DNA of 64,000 nt from CAWUEZ02 sp963921355 (lineage in GTDB: Bacteria > Pseudomonadota > Alphaproteobacteria > Thalassobaculales > Thalassobaculaceae). Of this stretch, positions 36,593-46,280 are shown in pieces. The notes under the pieces are model-generated. The model was not told where the DNA came from, ran no database searches, and worked only from the letters and a program-made list of their open reading frames with translations. Each line of letters starts with the position of its first letter. Position 1 is the first letter of the stretch. The stretch covers positions 310,001-374,000 of the forward strand of contig OZ001190.1 in the NCBI GenBank assembly GCA_963921355.3, in the 5' to 3' direction. The translations under genes and the position numbers were made by a program.

Positions 36593-38992
36593 TCATGCCG
36601 CCAGGAACTCGAGGCCGACATTGTCGCCGCCTAGGTTCACCACCCGGACCCGCCGCCGACCGAGACTGGAACAGGTTATCTCGGCTTCGACGCCGACTGC
36701 CAGACCGGGGATCTCGTGGGACGGTGCTACGCCAGCGCCGCGCTCGGACAGGTCGGTAACGACGACGTCGTGGGCGACGCCCTGAACGGTCAGGCGGGCC
36801 GGCTGATTTTCCGGCTCGCGCGGGGACGACCGACGGTCGACTTCCGGCGTCGCCGTGCGGACCACGCGGACAACGGCACCGCGCAGTTCCTCGATCGACT
36901 CGCGCACCTTCTCCGATGCCGACTGCACGCCGGCGGCATTGTCCCGATTGGACCGGGCTTCAGTCGACACCCGTTCGATGTTGGTTGACACATCCCGTGC
37001 CGCCGAGGCGGTCTCGGACACGTTGCGGGCGATCTCCTGAGTCGCCGCCTGCTGCTGTTCGACCGCCGACGCCACACTGGCCGACAGCGAATCGACTTCG
37101 TGGATCCGCTGGACCATGGAACGCACGGCCTCGACCGACTTCTGCGTAATCGTCTGGATCTCCTGGATCTGGCTGGAGATCTCGCCGGTGGCCTTGGCGG
37201 TCTGCGCCGACAGGGATTTGACCTCGTTGGCTACCACCGCGAAGCCCTTGCCGGCCTCCCCTGCGCGCGCCGCCTCGATCGTCGCGTTCAGGGCCAGAAG
37301 TCCGGTCTGCTCTGCAATACCGTCGATCAGCACCGCGACGGTGCCGATCTGATCGGCCGCCTCGGACAGGCTCTGAATGGTCGACTGGCTCTGCTCACCG
37401 ACTTCCATGGCGGTGCGCGCGGTGGCGGCACTATCGGAGACACGCGAGGCGATCTCCTCGATCGACGCGGCCAGTTCCTCGGTCGCGGCCGATACCGCCT
37501 CGGCGTTTGACAGGGCCTGCTGTGCCGCCGTCGCCACCGCCTGACTGTCGTGTTCGACCCTCTCGGCCGATTGGGCCATCTCATCGGCGCGCGTCGACAT
37601 GTGCTTGGTTTCCTCCGAAACACTGTCGACCGCGCGACCGGACTCTGTCTCCACCGTCTGGGCCATGCCGCGCATCGCGTCCGCGCGCTCGGCTTCGCCG
37701 CGCTGACGCAGCTCTTCCTGTTCACCACGCAGGCGCTCGGCCTCGCCGCCGCTCTGGCGGAAGCCCTCCAGGGCACGGGCGATGTCGCCGACCTCGTCCT
37801 TGCGGCCCTGCTCTGGCACGTCGACGGTGTAGTCGCCGTCGGAAACCTGCTTCATGACGCCAAGCATCCGCGACAACGGGCCGGTGATGGTCTGCGCGAA
37901 CAGAACGCCGGCGATCAGGGTCGCCAGAACCACACCGCCGCCGATCACGATTTCATAGAAAACGAGATCCCGTCCGGCAGCGAACGCCTCGGCCTGGTCG
38001 ATAGAAGCCAGCACGCCCCAGGTCGTGCCTTCGAACTCGACCGGCGTGAAAGCGGTCACAACGCCCCGATCGCCAATCTCACCCAGCGCCCAGCCGGTCT
38101 CGCCGGCCAGCACCCGGTCGCTGCCCGGCCAGGTGATTTCGTCGGACAGGATCCCGGACTCGCTGGCAAACCGGGAGTCGCTGCGCCGCATGCGATCGGC
38201 GCCGACAATGACGGTATCGCCGGTTTCGCCGAGACCGACCGGGTCCTGCATAACGGAGTTCAGGCAGTCGATCGGCATCTGGAAGGCCAGAACGCCCAGG
38301 ACCTTGCCCTTATTGTTCCTGATACCGGTGGCGATGAAGCTGGCCGGGGCGCCATAGCTCGGCGCGTAGGGCGTGAAATCGTCGAAGTGAACCACGTCGG
38401 GCCGCTCGGCGGCCGCCCGGAACACCCGGCCCAGGCCGGAATCGGCGTACGGGCCGTCCACGAAGTTCGTGGCGTAGTCCAGCTCCTTGAACACCGTGTA
38501 GATCAGGTTGCCGTCCAGATCGAACAGGAAGATGTCATAGAACCCTTTGGTGCGCAGGAAATCGCGATACCAGGGATGGAACGAGGCGTGAATGCCGTTG
38601 TACGCGAAGTCGCCTTCAGCCTTGTCGAGCTCTTCTTTCGACCCGGTCGGGTGCGGGTTGTCGGTGATGTACGCCTTCTGCAGCGTCTCAGTCGCGCCAC
38701 CCGGGATCCAATCCCAGGTCGCACTGAAGTTGCTGAGCGCGTCGTAGGCGGCCGGGCTGTTGGCCAGCGTCGTCAGATCGTCCTTGATGGTCTGCATGTA
38801 GCTGGACAGGGCGCCGGCGCGGCCCTGCGCGATCGTCTCGAGCTGGGCTTCCGCCGCCGCCTCCTGTGCCTGGTTGGACAGGATGGCCCCGGTCAGACCG
38901 TTGCCGATACCGGCGACCAATGCGCCCGCCAACACCAGAGCCGGAATTTTGAACGAAAGCCGCGACACCCATGCCATCTTGTAGTCTCCCAA
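36593..38992 (-). CDS. methyl-accepting chemotaxis protein with C-terminal PilZ domain
   Basis: 799 residues. TM1 at about 13-35, a periplasmic dCache-type sensor (about 40-340) with YDIFLFDLDGNLIYTV and the second lobe GVLAFQMPID, TM2 at about 345-367, HAMP, then the signalling domain with the hairpin tip GIAEQTGLLALNATIEAARAG and many (A/S)-Q/E methylation-type heptads. The last 85 residues form a PilZ-like domain: DRRSSPREP supplies the RxxxR and DLSERG the (D/N)xSxxG, so c-di-GMP may modulate this receptor. Monocistronic. The ligand cannot be predicted; dCache receptors usually sense amino acids, amines or acids. Confidence 0.9.
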   Translation of the reverse strand: MGDYKMAWVSRLSFKIPALVLAGALVAGIGNGLTGAILSNQAQEAAAEAQLETIAQGRAGALSSYMQTIKDDLTTLANSPAAYDALSNFSATWDWIPGGATETLQKAYITDNPHPTGSKEELDKAEGDFAYNGIHASFHPWYRDFLRTKGFYDIFLFDLDGNLIYTVFKELDYATNFVDGPYADSGLGRVFRAAAERPDVVHFDDFTPYAPSYGAPASFIATGIRNNKGKVLGVLAFQMPIDCLNSVMQDPVGLGETGDTVIVGADRMRRSDSRFASESGILSDEITWPGSDRVLAGETGWALGEIGDRGVVTAFTPVEFEGTTWGVLASIDQAEAFAAGRDLVFYEIVIGGGVVLATLIAGVLFAQTITGPLSRMLGVMKQVSDGDYTVDVPEQGRKDEVGDIARALEGFRQSGGEAERLRGEQEELRQRGEAERADAMRGMAQTVETESGRAVDSVSEETKHMSTRADEMAQSAERVEHDSQAVATAAQQALSNAEAVSAATEELAASIEEIASRVSDSAATARTAMEVGEQSQSTIQSLSEAADQIGTVAVLIDGIAEQTGLLALNATIEAARAGEAGKGFAVVANEVKSLSAQTAKATGEISSQIQEIQTITQKSVEAVRSMVQRIHEVDSLSASVASAVEQQQAATQEIARNVSETASAARDVSTNIERVSTEARSNRDNAAGVQSASEKVRESIEELRGAVVRVVRTATPEVDRRSSPREPENQPARLTVQGVAHDVVVTDLSERGAGVAPSHEIPGLAVGVEAEITCSSLGRRRVRVVNLGGDNVGLEFLAA

Positions 38993-39176
38993 AGCAAAAC
39001 CGCATCGAACCTGCCCGTGTCCCGTGACACGTGCGCTCGCCGGGAGACTCCACCCTGGGGTGTAAACGCCGGATTAATTGAACACTAGGGACATGTACGT
39101 AAAATACCCTCTAGATAACTCCGGACTTTGGGGGCCGCGGCGCGCACGGCGCCAATCGATCCGCCTCTGATCCACG

Positions 39177-39785
39177 TTAGCGGACACGCAGCAACACCTC
39201 GTTGCGGCGTAGGAATCCGGGCGTCCATGGATCGTCGTAGTAGGCGTAAAGGACGCCGCCTTCCGGCGTCAGATCCCGCGCGGCCATCCAGTCCCGCAGC
39301 CGGGCCTCGGCGTCCGCGAAGCGTTGATCGGTGGCGACGCCGCCGAACCGCATGGCTGCGACGCGAACCGCCGGCCACGCCTGCAGATCGACCCGCGGCG
39401 ACGCGGGCGCGGGCAGGTCGGCCAGCGCGTACTCGGACGGCATGACGAAGCGGACCGACCAGCGCTCGGGGTCGGAGGATGGCTGTTGAATGACGGGCGC
39501 CGTCATGGCGATGCTGTCACCGGATCGGTCCCGGGCGAAGATATAGGCGGCGAGCGCCCGAAACCCTTGGCGCACCCCTTCGCGGCGGTCTCCTTGCGTC
39601 GCCACCTCCGCAACGATCATCGCCTCGTAGCGGCGCAGCTCCAGATCGCCGTCAGCCTCCAGGACCTGATAGCGGGGCTGCTCGACATTGTGGGTGACCC
39701 AGTACCAGCCGATTCCGGCCGCCAGGATCAGTCCGGCCAGCACCAAAACCCCAACGGTCACCATCCGCACCACGCGCCGCATCAT
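39177..39785 (-). CDS. SOUL-family heme-binding protein
   Basis: 202 residues with an N-terminal membrane anchor or signal (TVGVLVLAGLILAAGIGWYW) followed by a SOUL/HBP domain: YQVLEADGDLELRRYEAMIVAEV, IAMTAPVIQ, RFVMPSEY and AAMRFGG. Bacterial members are periplasmic and may bind heme or porphyrin. Transcribed away from the MCP; a small membrane-protein gene lies 70 bp upstream on the same strand. Confidence 0.88.
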   Translation of the reverse strand: MMRRVVRMVTVGVLVLAGLILAAGIGWYWVTHNVEQPRYQVLEADGDLELRRYEAMIVAEVATQGDRREGVRQGFRALAAYIFARDRSGDSIAMTAPVIQQPSSDPERWSVRFVMPSEYALADLPAPASPRVDLQAWPAVRVAAMRFGGVATDQRFADAEARLRDWMAARDLTPEGGVLYAYYDDPWTPGFLRRNEVLLRVR

Positions 39786-39855
39786 CGAGCTTTAAACTGT
39801 GATGTGCCGCCGTACTGTCAAAGCCCACCAGATCGACAGAGTTCCGCCCGGCGGC

Positions 39856-39999
39856 CTACCGCTCTTTGCGTTCCTCGACATACTTGCGGGACCAACCGCC
39901 GCCGGCGCGGCCTGCTGCGTCCCGGGTGGAAACGCGATTTTCCCAGAACAGCAAACCGATCGCGGTGGCGGCAATTCCGACAAACACCACAACGCCCAT
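39856..39999 (-). CDS. small membrane protein, 47 residues
   Basis: ATG at 39999 is preceded by a perfect GGAGG with six bases spacing. The product begins MGVVVFVGIAATAIGLLFW, one hydrophobic helix, followed by a basic, polar tail (ENRVSTRDAAGRAGGGWSRK). Same strand as and 70 bp before the SOUL gene. No family recognised. The strong ribosome site and clear helix make it credible despite its size. Confidence 0.65.
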   Translation of the reverse strand: MGVVVFVGIAATAIGLLFWENRVSTRDAAGRAGGGWSRKYVEERKER

Positions 40000-40318
40000 G
40001 CTCAGCCTCCGTCATTCGCCATCGTCCGCCGCGGCTACCGGCCAAGCTGTTCTAACTCCACCGACTCCGACACCCGTAACGGGCGAGGGCCGCAAGCCTT
40101 AGCATTATCGGGGATAGGGCACGTGCCTTGGCCATATCGGAAACACCCGGGTTGACGCTCGGCGGATATTGGAAGCGATCCACCGGATAGGGGACGCATG
40201 CGCCAACAGGGCCTCGCGCCGCTGGGATGCCTACCAGCGGCGCACGCCCTATTGGATGCCGTTGCCGAAACGTCGGTGAGGCTCGGTGCCCGGCTATGTT
40301 GCCGGGCGCCGACGCAGT
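40000..40318. other. intergenic region without a recognised gene
   Basis: The region holds two GC hairpins: arms GCGCCGCTGG at 40216-40225 and 40234-40243, and arms GCCCGGC at 40288-40294 and 40301-40307. The second sits just past the end of the peptide-type ABC operon and may help end its transcript, but neither has a T-run. No convincing ORF. Confidence 0.5.
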
Positions 40319-41974
40319 CTAGACGTTTGCCGCCTCGCCGATGTTGTCGACGCCACGTTCCTCGAGGACCGTGCTGAGCCAGTTCGGGTCCATCTCCGGC
40401 ACCGACGACAGCAGAAGGTCGGTATAGGGATGGTGCGGCGGGGTGAACATCTGGTCCTTCGGGCCTTGCTCGACCACCCGGCCCTGCTTCATGACCACCA
40501 CCTCGTCCGCGATCGCGCTAACCGTCGCCAGATCGTGGGTGATGAACATATAGGCGAGGTTCAGCTCGCGCTGGAGGCGATCGAGCAGTTTCAGGATCCC
40601 CTCCGCCACCAGCTGGTCGAGCGCACTGGTCACCTCGTCACAGATGATGAAGGTCGGCTCGGCCGCCAGCGCCCGGGCGATGCCGATGCGCTGCTTCTGG
40701 CCGCCAGACAGCTCCGGCGGATAGCGGCTGTAGAACTTGGAGGGATCGAGCTCGATCAGGTCGAGCAGCTCGTCCACCCGGTTCTTCAACGCACCGCCCT
40801 TCAGGCCGCCATAGAATTCCGCCGGCCGGCCGATGATCTCGCTGATCCGCACCCTGGGATTCAGCGCGGTGTCAGCCATCTGGTAGATCATCTGGGCCTG
40901 GCGGAGCTGATCCTTGGTACGAGACCGGTAATTGGGCGGCATCTCCTGGCCATTCATCACAATGCGGCCCTTGGTGGGGGGCAGCAGGCCGGTGATGCAG
41001 CGGGCCGTCGTGGACTTGCCGGACCCGGACTCGCCGACCACGGCGACCGTCATGCCGGCGAAGACGTCGAACGAGACGTCCTCGAGCACCTTGACCGGGC
41101 CGTAAGCAGCGTCGACGTCCTGCACGGAAACCACCGGCACAGCGTCGCCTTCGGGCCGAGCCTTCTGCTCGCGCTGGAAGCTGCGGAGCGCCCAGAGGGA
41201 CTTGGTGTAGTCCTCCTTGGGACTGGCCAGCATGGTCTCGGTATCGGCTTCCTCGACCTCGTCGCCCTTCAGCAGCACTTTGATGACGTCGGCCATCTGC
41301 GCCACGACCGCGAGGTCGTGGGTGATGTAGATGGCAGCCGTATTGAACTGGTCGACGATGTCGCGGATCGCAGCCAGCACCTCGATCTGGGTGGTCACAT
41401 CGAGCGCTGTCGTCGGCTCATCGAAAATGATCAGATCCGGCCGGCAGGCCATGGCCATGGCCGTCATCGCCCGCTGCAGCTGACCGCCCGACACCTGGTG
41501 AGGATAGCGGAAGCCGATCTCACGCGGGTTGGGAAGACGCAGGCGCTCATAGAGCTCCATGGCGTCTTCCTGGCTGTCCATGCGCTTGCGGATGCGGTAG
41601 TGGACCGGCGCTTCGGTGTGCTGATCGATCAGCTTGTGGGCCGGGTTGAACGAGGCCGCCGCCGACTGCGCCACATAGGCGATCCGCGATCCGCGCAGCG
41701 CCCGGAGATCGGATTCCGGCGTCGTCGTGAGCTCCATGCCGTCGAACTCGATCGATCCGCCGGAGATCCGGCAGCCGTCCCGGGCGAAGCCCATGGCGGC
41801 AAGTCCGATGGTCGACTTGCCCGCCCCGGACTCCCCAATCAGGCCCATGACCTCGCCGCGATGGAGGGTGAGATCGACCCCATGGACGATCTCGATCCAT
41901 TTCTCGTCGGCGTAGCCCTCGATCCGGAGATCCTCGATCTTGAGCAGGACTTCCTTCTGGTTGGCCATGATCAT
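40319..41974 (-). CDS. peptide/opine-type ABC transporter, dual ATP-binding protein
   Basis: 551 residues carrying two complete ABC domains in one chain, equivalent to DppD plus DppF. Domain 1: GESGAGKST, VSGGQLQRAM, LIIFDEPTTALD. Domain 2: GESGSGKST, LSGGQKQRIGIARAL, FIICDEVTSALD. Both end with the oligopeptide-type ATPase C-terminal region (SPKEDYTKSL, PPHHPYTDLL). Fused ATPases are common in opine, glutathione and peptide importers of alphaproteobacteria. ATG at 41968 (MANQKEV) is an alternative start. Overlaps the upstream permease gene by four bases. Confidence 0.92.
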   Translation of the reverse strand: MIMANQKEVLLKIEDLRIEGYADEKWIEIVHGVDLTLHRGEVMGLIGESGAGKSTIGLAAMGFARDGCRISGGSIEFDGMELTTTPESDLRALRGSRIAYVAQSAAASFNPAHKLIDQHTEAPVHYRIRKRMDSQEDAMELYERLRLPNPREIGFRYPHQVSGGQLQRAMTAMAMACRPDLIIFDEPTTALDVTTQIEVLAAIRDIVDQFNTAAIYITHDLAVVAQMADVIKVLLKGDEVEEADTETMLASPKEDYTKSLWALRSFQREQKARPEGDAVPVVSVQDVDAAYGPVKVLEDVSFDVFAGMTVAVVGESGSGKSTTARCITGLLPPTKGRIVMNGQEMPPNYRSRTKDQLRQAQMIYQMADTALNPRVRISEIIGRPAEFYGGLKGGALKNRVDELLDLIELDPSKFYSRYPPELSGGQKQRIGIARALAAEPTFIICDEVTSALDQLVAEGILKLLDRLQRELNLAYMFITHDLATVSAIADEVVVMKQGRVVEQGPKDQMFTPPHHPYTDLLLSSVPEMDPNWLSTVLEERGVDNIGEAANV

Positions 41975-43035
41975 ACCTCCTTCAGGCCCGAGGACCGGAA
42001 CAGCATCCAGTCGACGACAAAGTTCACCGCCACGGTCAACAGCGCAATCGCGGCAGCCGGGAACAGCGGCGTGATCTCACCGAACGAGATCAGGGTCGCA
42101 TTCTCGCGCACCATCGACCCCCAGTCGGCGGTCGGCGGCTGGATGCCAAGCCCGAGGAACGACAGGCCGGCGACCAGCAGGAACACGAAGCAGAACTCCA
42201 GGCCGAACTCGGCAATCAGCGGCGCCGTCGAGTTCGGCAGGATTTCCTTGCGGATCAGGTACCACGTCCCCTCACCGCGCAGCCGGGCGGCTTCGATGTA
42301 GTCCATCACCACGATGTTGCCGGCCACCGCCCGGGTCAGTCGGAAGACCCGCGGCGAGTAGATGATGGCGATGATGATGACCAAGATCGCCAGGTTCGTG
42401 CCGAAGATCGACAGCAGCAGCAGCGCGAAGATCAGCGACGGCACGGACATGATGACATCGACCACCCGGCCCAGAAACTGGTCGAGCCAGCCTCCGATGG
42501 TGGCCGCGACGAGACCGGCAGCCGCCCCCAGGACAAAGGCCAGAGTCGTGGCCAGAAGCGCCAGACCGACGGAGTTCCACGCGCCGTAGACCAGGCGGCT
42601 GAACATGTCGCGGCCCAGCTGGTCGGCCCCGAGCAGCATGTTCTCGTCGGCCGGTGCAAAGGCCGAGGAGATGACCTCGGCCTCCCCGAACGGCGCGATG
42701 ATCGGCGCGAAGATCCCCGCGATCGCGTACGTCATGATCACGAACATGCCGAAACTGGCGGTCAGGGGTGCGGTCCGCATCGCCTTGGCGAATTCGGTCG
42801 GCCCGATCACGATCAGGAACTCACGGAACGCGTAGGATGTCCCACCGGCCAGCGCCAGGACGCCGGCGCAGACGGTGATCGCCCACAGCGCGTCTTCGCC
42901 GCCGACGAACCCGACGATGAACGAGGTCAGCGTCAGCGAGAAGACGAGCAGGAAGACATTCCGCAGCCCGTAATAGGCGGCGAGGCAGGAAGCGCCGATG
43001 AGCAGCGCATAGTATCCAATGACAAAGTAGCTCAT
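41971..43035 (-). CDS. peptide-type ABC transporter permease (DppC family)
   Basis: 354 residues. After an unusual hydrophobic N-terminal region of about 100 residues (three extra helices, YFVIGYYALLIGASCLAAYYG) comes the DppC-like core with LGADQLGRDMFSRLVYGAWNSVG and the EAA loop YIEAARLRGEGTWYLIRKEILPNS. Typical DppC proteins are near 300 residues, so the N-terminal extension is noteworthy. Between the fused ATPase and the DppB-like permease. Confidence 0.9.
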   Translation of the reverse strand: MSYFVIGYYALLIGASCLAAYYGLRNVFLLVFSLTLTSFIVGFVGGEDALWAITVCAGVLALAGGTSYAFREFLIVIGPTEFAKAMRTAPLTASFGMFVIMTYAIAGIFAPIIAPFGEAEVISSAFAPADENMLLGADQLGRDMFSRLVYGAWNSVGLALLATTLAFVLGAAAGLVAATIGGWLDQFLGRVVDVIMSVPSLIFALLLLSIFGTNLAILVIIIAIIYSPRVFRLTRAVAGNIVVMDYIEAARLRGEGTWYLIRKEILPNSTAPLIAEFGLEFCFVFLLVAGLSFLGLGIQPPTADWGSMVRENATLISFGEITPLFPAAAIALLTVAVNFVVDWMLFRSSGLKEV

Positions 43036-43045
43036 AGCCCGCCCC

Positions 43046-44002
43046 TCACTTCGGATGCCGCAGACGCGGGTTGGTCAGGATGGCGCCGACATCGGCCGCC
43101 AGATTCAACAGGATGAACGTCGCCGCGAAGATCAGACAGCACGCCTGCACCACCGGGAAGTCGCGCTTCGTCACCGCATCGACCAGCAACTGGCCGATCC
43201 CCGGGTAGACGAACACCACCTCGACCAGCACGACGCCGGTTACGAGATAGGCGAGGTTCAGGGCGACGACGTTGATGATCGGCGCCCAGGCATTCGGCAG
43301 GGCGTGCTTGACGATCACCTTCCAGCCGGGCGTGCCTTTCAGGCGCGCCATCTCAATATAGGGTGAGGCCAGCAGGCTGATGATCGACGCCCGGGTCATG
43401 CGCATCATGTGGGCGACGACCACCAGCACCATGGTCAGCGCCGGCAGGAATGTGCGCTCCAGCAACTCGGCGAAGGACATGCCGTCGCTGAGCGTGGCGA
43501 TCGCCGGGAACATGTTGGCCTTCACACCCAGATACAGAATCAGGATGTAGCCGAGGAAGAACTCCGGCGAGGAGATCGAGGTCAGGGTCGCGACATTGGC
43601 CACCCGGTCGAACAGGGTGTTCCGGAACAAGGCGACGATCACCCCGAGGATGATGGCCACCGGCACCGCGATAACGGCCGCGTAAGTGGCGAGGAACAGG
43701 GTGTTGGCGAAGCGGGGTCCGATGACCTCGGTCACCGGGGACTGCGAGATCAGGGACAGCCCGAAATCGCCCACGACGGCGCCACCCAGCCATTCCACGT
43801 AGCGGATCGGCGCTGCGCGATCGAGCCCAAGCTCTTTCTCCATCGCCGCCACCGCCTCTGGCGTGGCGCCTTGTCCCAGCACCGCTTCAGCGACGCTTCC
43901 GGGCAGCAGTTCAACCGCCCCGAAGATCAGAAGCGATATTACGAACAGCGTGAGCAGGCCCAACCCGAGCCGTTTGGCCACGATGGTCACCACGTCGCCC
44001 AT
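43046..44002 (-). CDS. peptide-type ABC transporter permease (DppB family)
   Basis: 318 residues. Start 44002 (MGDVVTIVAKRLGLGLLTL) is chosen because AGGGGG lies just upstream. LLPGSVAEAVLG and the loop MARLKGTPGWKVIVKHALPNA are DppB signatures, with VFVYPGIGQLLVDAV near the end. Pairs with the DppC-like permease 10 bp downstream. Confidence 0.9.
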   Translation of the reverse strand: MGDVVTIVAKRLGLGLLTLFVISLLIFGAVELLPGSVAEAVLGQGATPEAVAAMEKELGLDRAAPIRYVEWLGGAVVGDFGLSLISQSPVTEVIGPRFANTLFLATYAAVIAVPVAIILGVIVALFRNTLFDRVANVATLTSISSPEFFLGYILILYLGVKANMFPAIATLSDGMSFAELLERTFLPALTMVLVVVAHMMRMTRASIISLLASPYIEMARLKGTPGWKVIVKHALPNAWAPIINVVALNLAYLVTGVVLVEVVFVYPGIGQLLVDAVTKRDFPVVQACCLIFAATFILLNLAADVGAILTNPRLRHPK

Positions 44003-44114
44003 CTGTTTCCCCCTTTCCATACCGCCTTACCGAATGTCCGCGTCGCCTTACTGGAGCGAGTCGCGCGGACCATCGGCTGGGCGCATACCGCGCCCCCCGC
44101 AGGCGCAGCTGCTG

Positions 44115-44160
44115 AAAAAGAAAGGGCGAGTCCCCTGGATCTTGTCCGGCGGACCCGCCC
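44115..44160 (-). terminator. terminator/attenuator between the binding-protein and permease genes
   Basis: Minus-strand hairpin with arms 44151-44160 and 44124-44133 (nine pairs plus a G-T), followed by a T-rich run (complement of 44115-44123). It would reduce readthrough into the permeases, giving excess binding protein. Confidence 0.7.
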
Positions 44161-44197
44161 CTTCGTCATGTTTCCGTCAAGCCGGATTCCGCCTGGA

Positions 44198-45805
44198 TCA
44201 GGTAAACCACCAGCGATGGTAACCGCGCGCGCCATCCAGCTCCCAGCTCGCCGCCAGGCTCGGGCCGTGGGCCACGTTCTTGGTGCGGGCATAGGTGAAG
44301 TTGGTGAACATCGGGATGATGGTGCCGCCTTCGTCTTTGGCGATCGTGCACATCTCCGCATACTGTTCGGCGCGCTTCTTCTCGTCGAGTTCCGCCTTGG
44401 CGATCAGCAGCAGCTCGTTGAACCGCTCATTCTTCCAATGGGACTCGTTCCAGGCCGCGTCGTCCTTGTAGGCCAGGGTGAACATGTTGTCCGGCGTCGG
44501 ACGGGCACCCCATTTGACGAACACGAACGGCTTCTTCAGCCAGACATCCGACCAGTAGCCATCGCTCGGCTCGCGCACGACCTTGAGGTCAATGCCGGCC
44601 TTCTTGGCATGCTCGGAGTACAGCACGCACATGTCGACCGCACCCGGCAGCACGCTGTCCGCCGCCGACAGGCTGACGGAGAGGTTCTCCATACCGGCCT
44701 TCTTGAGGTGGAACTTGGCCTTATCCGGATCGTATGGCCGCTGCGGCAGATCCGGGTAGTACGGCATGCCGGGCGACACGTGGTAGTCGTTCCCGACCGA
44801 GGCCCGTCCGAACATGATCTTCTCGACGATGTCCTGGCGATCGATGGCGTATTTCAGCGCCAGTCGGACGTCGTTGTTATCGAACGGCGCCACGTCTGTG
44901 AACATCGGCAGGGTGATCGCCGAGCCGGACGGCACGTCGTCGAGTTCCAGGTTCGGGTTGCGGCCCAGAAGGGCAGCGGTCTTCAGATCGACCTGGGTGA
45001 CCGCATTGACCTCACCGGTCAGCAACGAGGTCTGCCGCGCGTTCGGGTCGTTCAACTGGATCATCTCGACAGCGTCGAAATAGGCGCCTTCAAGGTGCCA
45101 GCCGTCATGACGGACCAGCGACGTCCCGATCCCCGGCTTGTGGTTGGTGATCTTGTAGGGGCCTGCACCCGTCTGGCTTTCCCAGTCGATGGTGCCGTTG
45201 CCCTTCGCCGGCAGCATGCAAAGGTGATAGTCGGTCATCACCCACGGCAGATCCGCGAAGCCCTGGCTGAGCTCGATGACGATCGCATCGTCGCCCTTGG
45301 CCGAAATGTTGGTGACCGCCGCCAGCAGCGGCTTGGCCGCCGAGGTGGTGTCGTCGCCACGGTGATGGTTGAGCGACGCAATCGCGTCTTCCGGCGTGAA
45401 CTTCTGGCCGGTGTGGAAGGTCGCGTTGGTGTTCAGCTTGAACGTCCAGACCTTGGCGTCCGGGGTGGCGCTCCACTCCGTCGCCATATCCGGGCCGAGA
45501 CCGTTCTCCGACGTGATCATCGTCAGGTAGGAGCGGTGGGCGTGGGCCAATTGGATTTCACCGACGGACTGGTACTTGCCCGGGTCCATCTGGTCGGAGG
45601 TGTTGGAATCGTGGACACCGACCTTGAAGGTGCCGCCGCGCTTCGGCGCGGCCATGGCTGCTTTCGAGGTCCACAAGCCGGACGCCGTCGAGGCGGTAAC
45701 GCCGGCGGCGAGGGCATAGTGCATGAAGTCTCGACGCGACAGGCGGCCGCGCTTGGCCTCAGCCGCCATACGGTCGATCAACTCGTCGGTTTTCTTGTCG
45801 GTCAT
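44198..45805 (-). CDS. peptide-type ABC transporter substrate-binding protein (SBP_bac_5)
   Basis: 535 residues from ATG 45805, which has AGGGAGA upstream; a longer frame upstream is not preferred. Twin-arginine signal GRLSRRDFMHYALAAGV indicates Tat export. The mature protein has the family-5 core (LTMITSENGLGPDMATEWSA, WTFKLNTNATFHTGQKFTPEDA, AIDRQDIVEKIMFGRA). The ligand could be a peptide, opine or similar; not determinable. First gene of the operon, with a stem-loop before the permeases. Confidence 0.9.
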   Translation of the reverse strand: MTDKKTDELIDRMAAEAKRGRLSRRDFMHYALAAGVTASTASGLWTSKAAMAAPKRGGTFKVGVHDSNTSDQMDPGKYQSVGEIQLAHAHRSYLTMITSENGLGPDMATEWSATPDAKVWTFKLNTNATFHTGQKFTPEDAIASLNHHRGDDTTSAAKPLLAAVTNISAKGDDAIVIELSQGFADLPWVMTDYHLCMLPAKGNGTIDWESQTGAGPYKITNHKPGIGTSLVRHDGWHLEGAYFDAVEMIQLNDPNARQTSLLTGEVNAVTQVDLKTAALLGRNPNLELDDVPSGSAITLPMFTDVAPFDNNDVRLALKYAIDRQDIVEKIMFGRASVGNDYHVSPGMPYYPDLPQRPYDPDKAKFHLKKAGMENLSVSLSAADSVLPGAVDMCVLYSEHAKKAGIDLKVVREPSDGYWSDVWLKKPFVFVKWGARPTPDNMFTLAYKDDAAWNESHWKNERFNELLLIAKAELDEKKRAEQYAEMCTIAKDEGGTIIPMFTNFTYARTKNVAHGPSLAASWELDGARGYHRWWFT

Positions 45806-46280
45806 GATGTCTCCCTGTGGCTCCTTGCGGAGCGGCCCTGTCGTTCTCGTACCGCGCTTCGTCAGGGCGAAACGCGCCGGCGGAGTCTTGTTTGAGGCCT
45901 GCCGGGAGAAATTCCCGTGAGGCCGGTTTATCAACCACCGGAATCAGAACATTACCCCAACAAGATTCTGCCTTGGATGCAATGGAAACATTGAACTTTT
46001 CTGCGCAGTTGGCGGGCAGTAGACTCCCGTTGGAGGGGTTTGCTGTCGCTATCAGGACATTTTAGAGCGCCCCTTGGTCAGTCGAGAGGGCCGTCTCACG
46101 CCCCGACCGGCAAGGCATGCATTTCTTGGAGGTCAGCAATGCGCCCAAGAAATCGGCCGGTATGAGAAATCGACCTTGACCTTGAGAACCAGTACATTAA
46201 GTGGGCGTTAAGAGGAGTGTGGGACAACTGTTCGCACCGGGGATCACCTCGGAACCGGGTGCACAAAGAGGAGGCGAGTG
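45806..46280. other. long intergenic region upstream of the peptide-type ABC operon
   Basis: The 475-bp stretch holds the leader of the binding-protein gene on the minus strand and, toward 46281, the upstream region of a small plus-strand gene. The inverted repeat at 46121-46153 is the only structure I can support. No ORF above background; nothing tRNA-like. Confidence 0.5.
46121..46153. promoter_or_regulatory. inverted repeat ATTTCTTGG / CCAAGAAAT
   Basis: Perfect nine-base arms (46121-46129, 46145-46153) separated by 15 bp. It lies 128 bp before the 39-residue gene. As RNA it would form a stem without a U-run; as DNA it could be a dimer-binding site. Confidence 0.45.

Noticed and set aside
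40216..40307. Two GC hairpins as strong terminators
   Set aside because: No T-runs, so kept only as a note for the intergenic region.
43409..45895. Plus-strand 828-codon frame opposite the peptide-type permease and receptor genes
   Set aside because: Antisense shadow with no recognisable domain; both minus-strand genes are secure.
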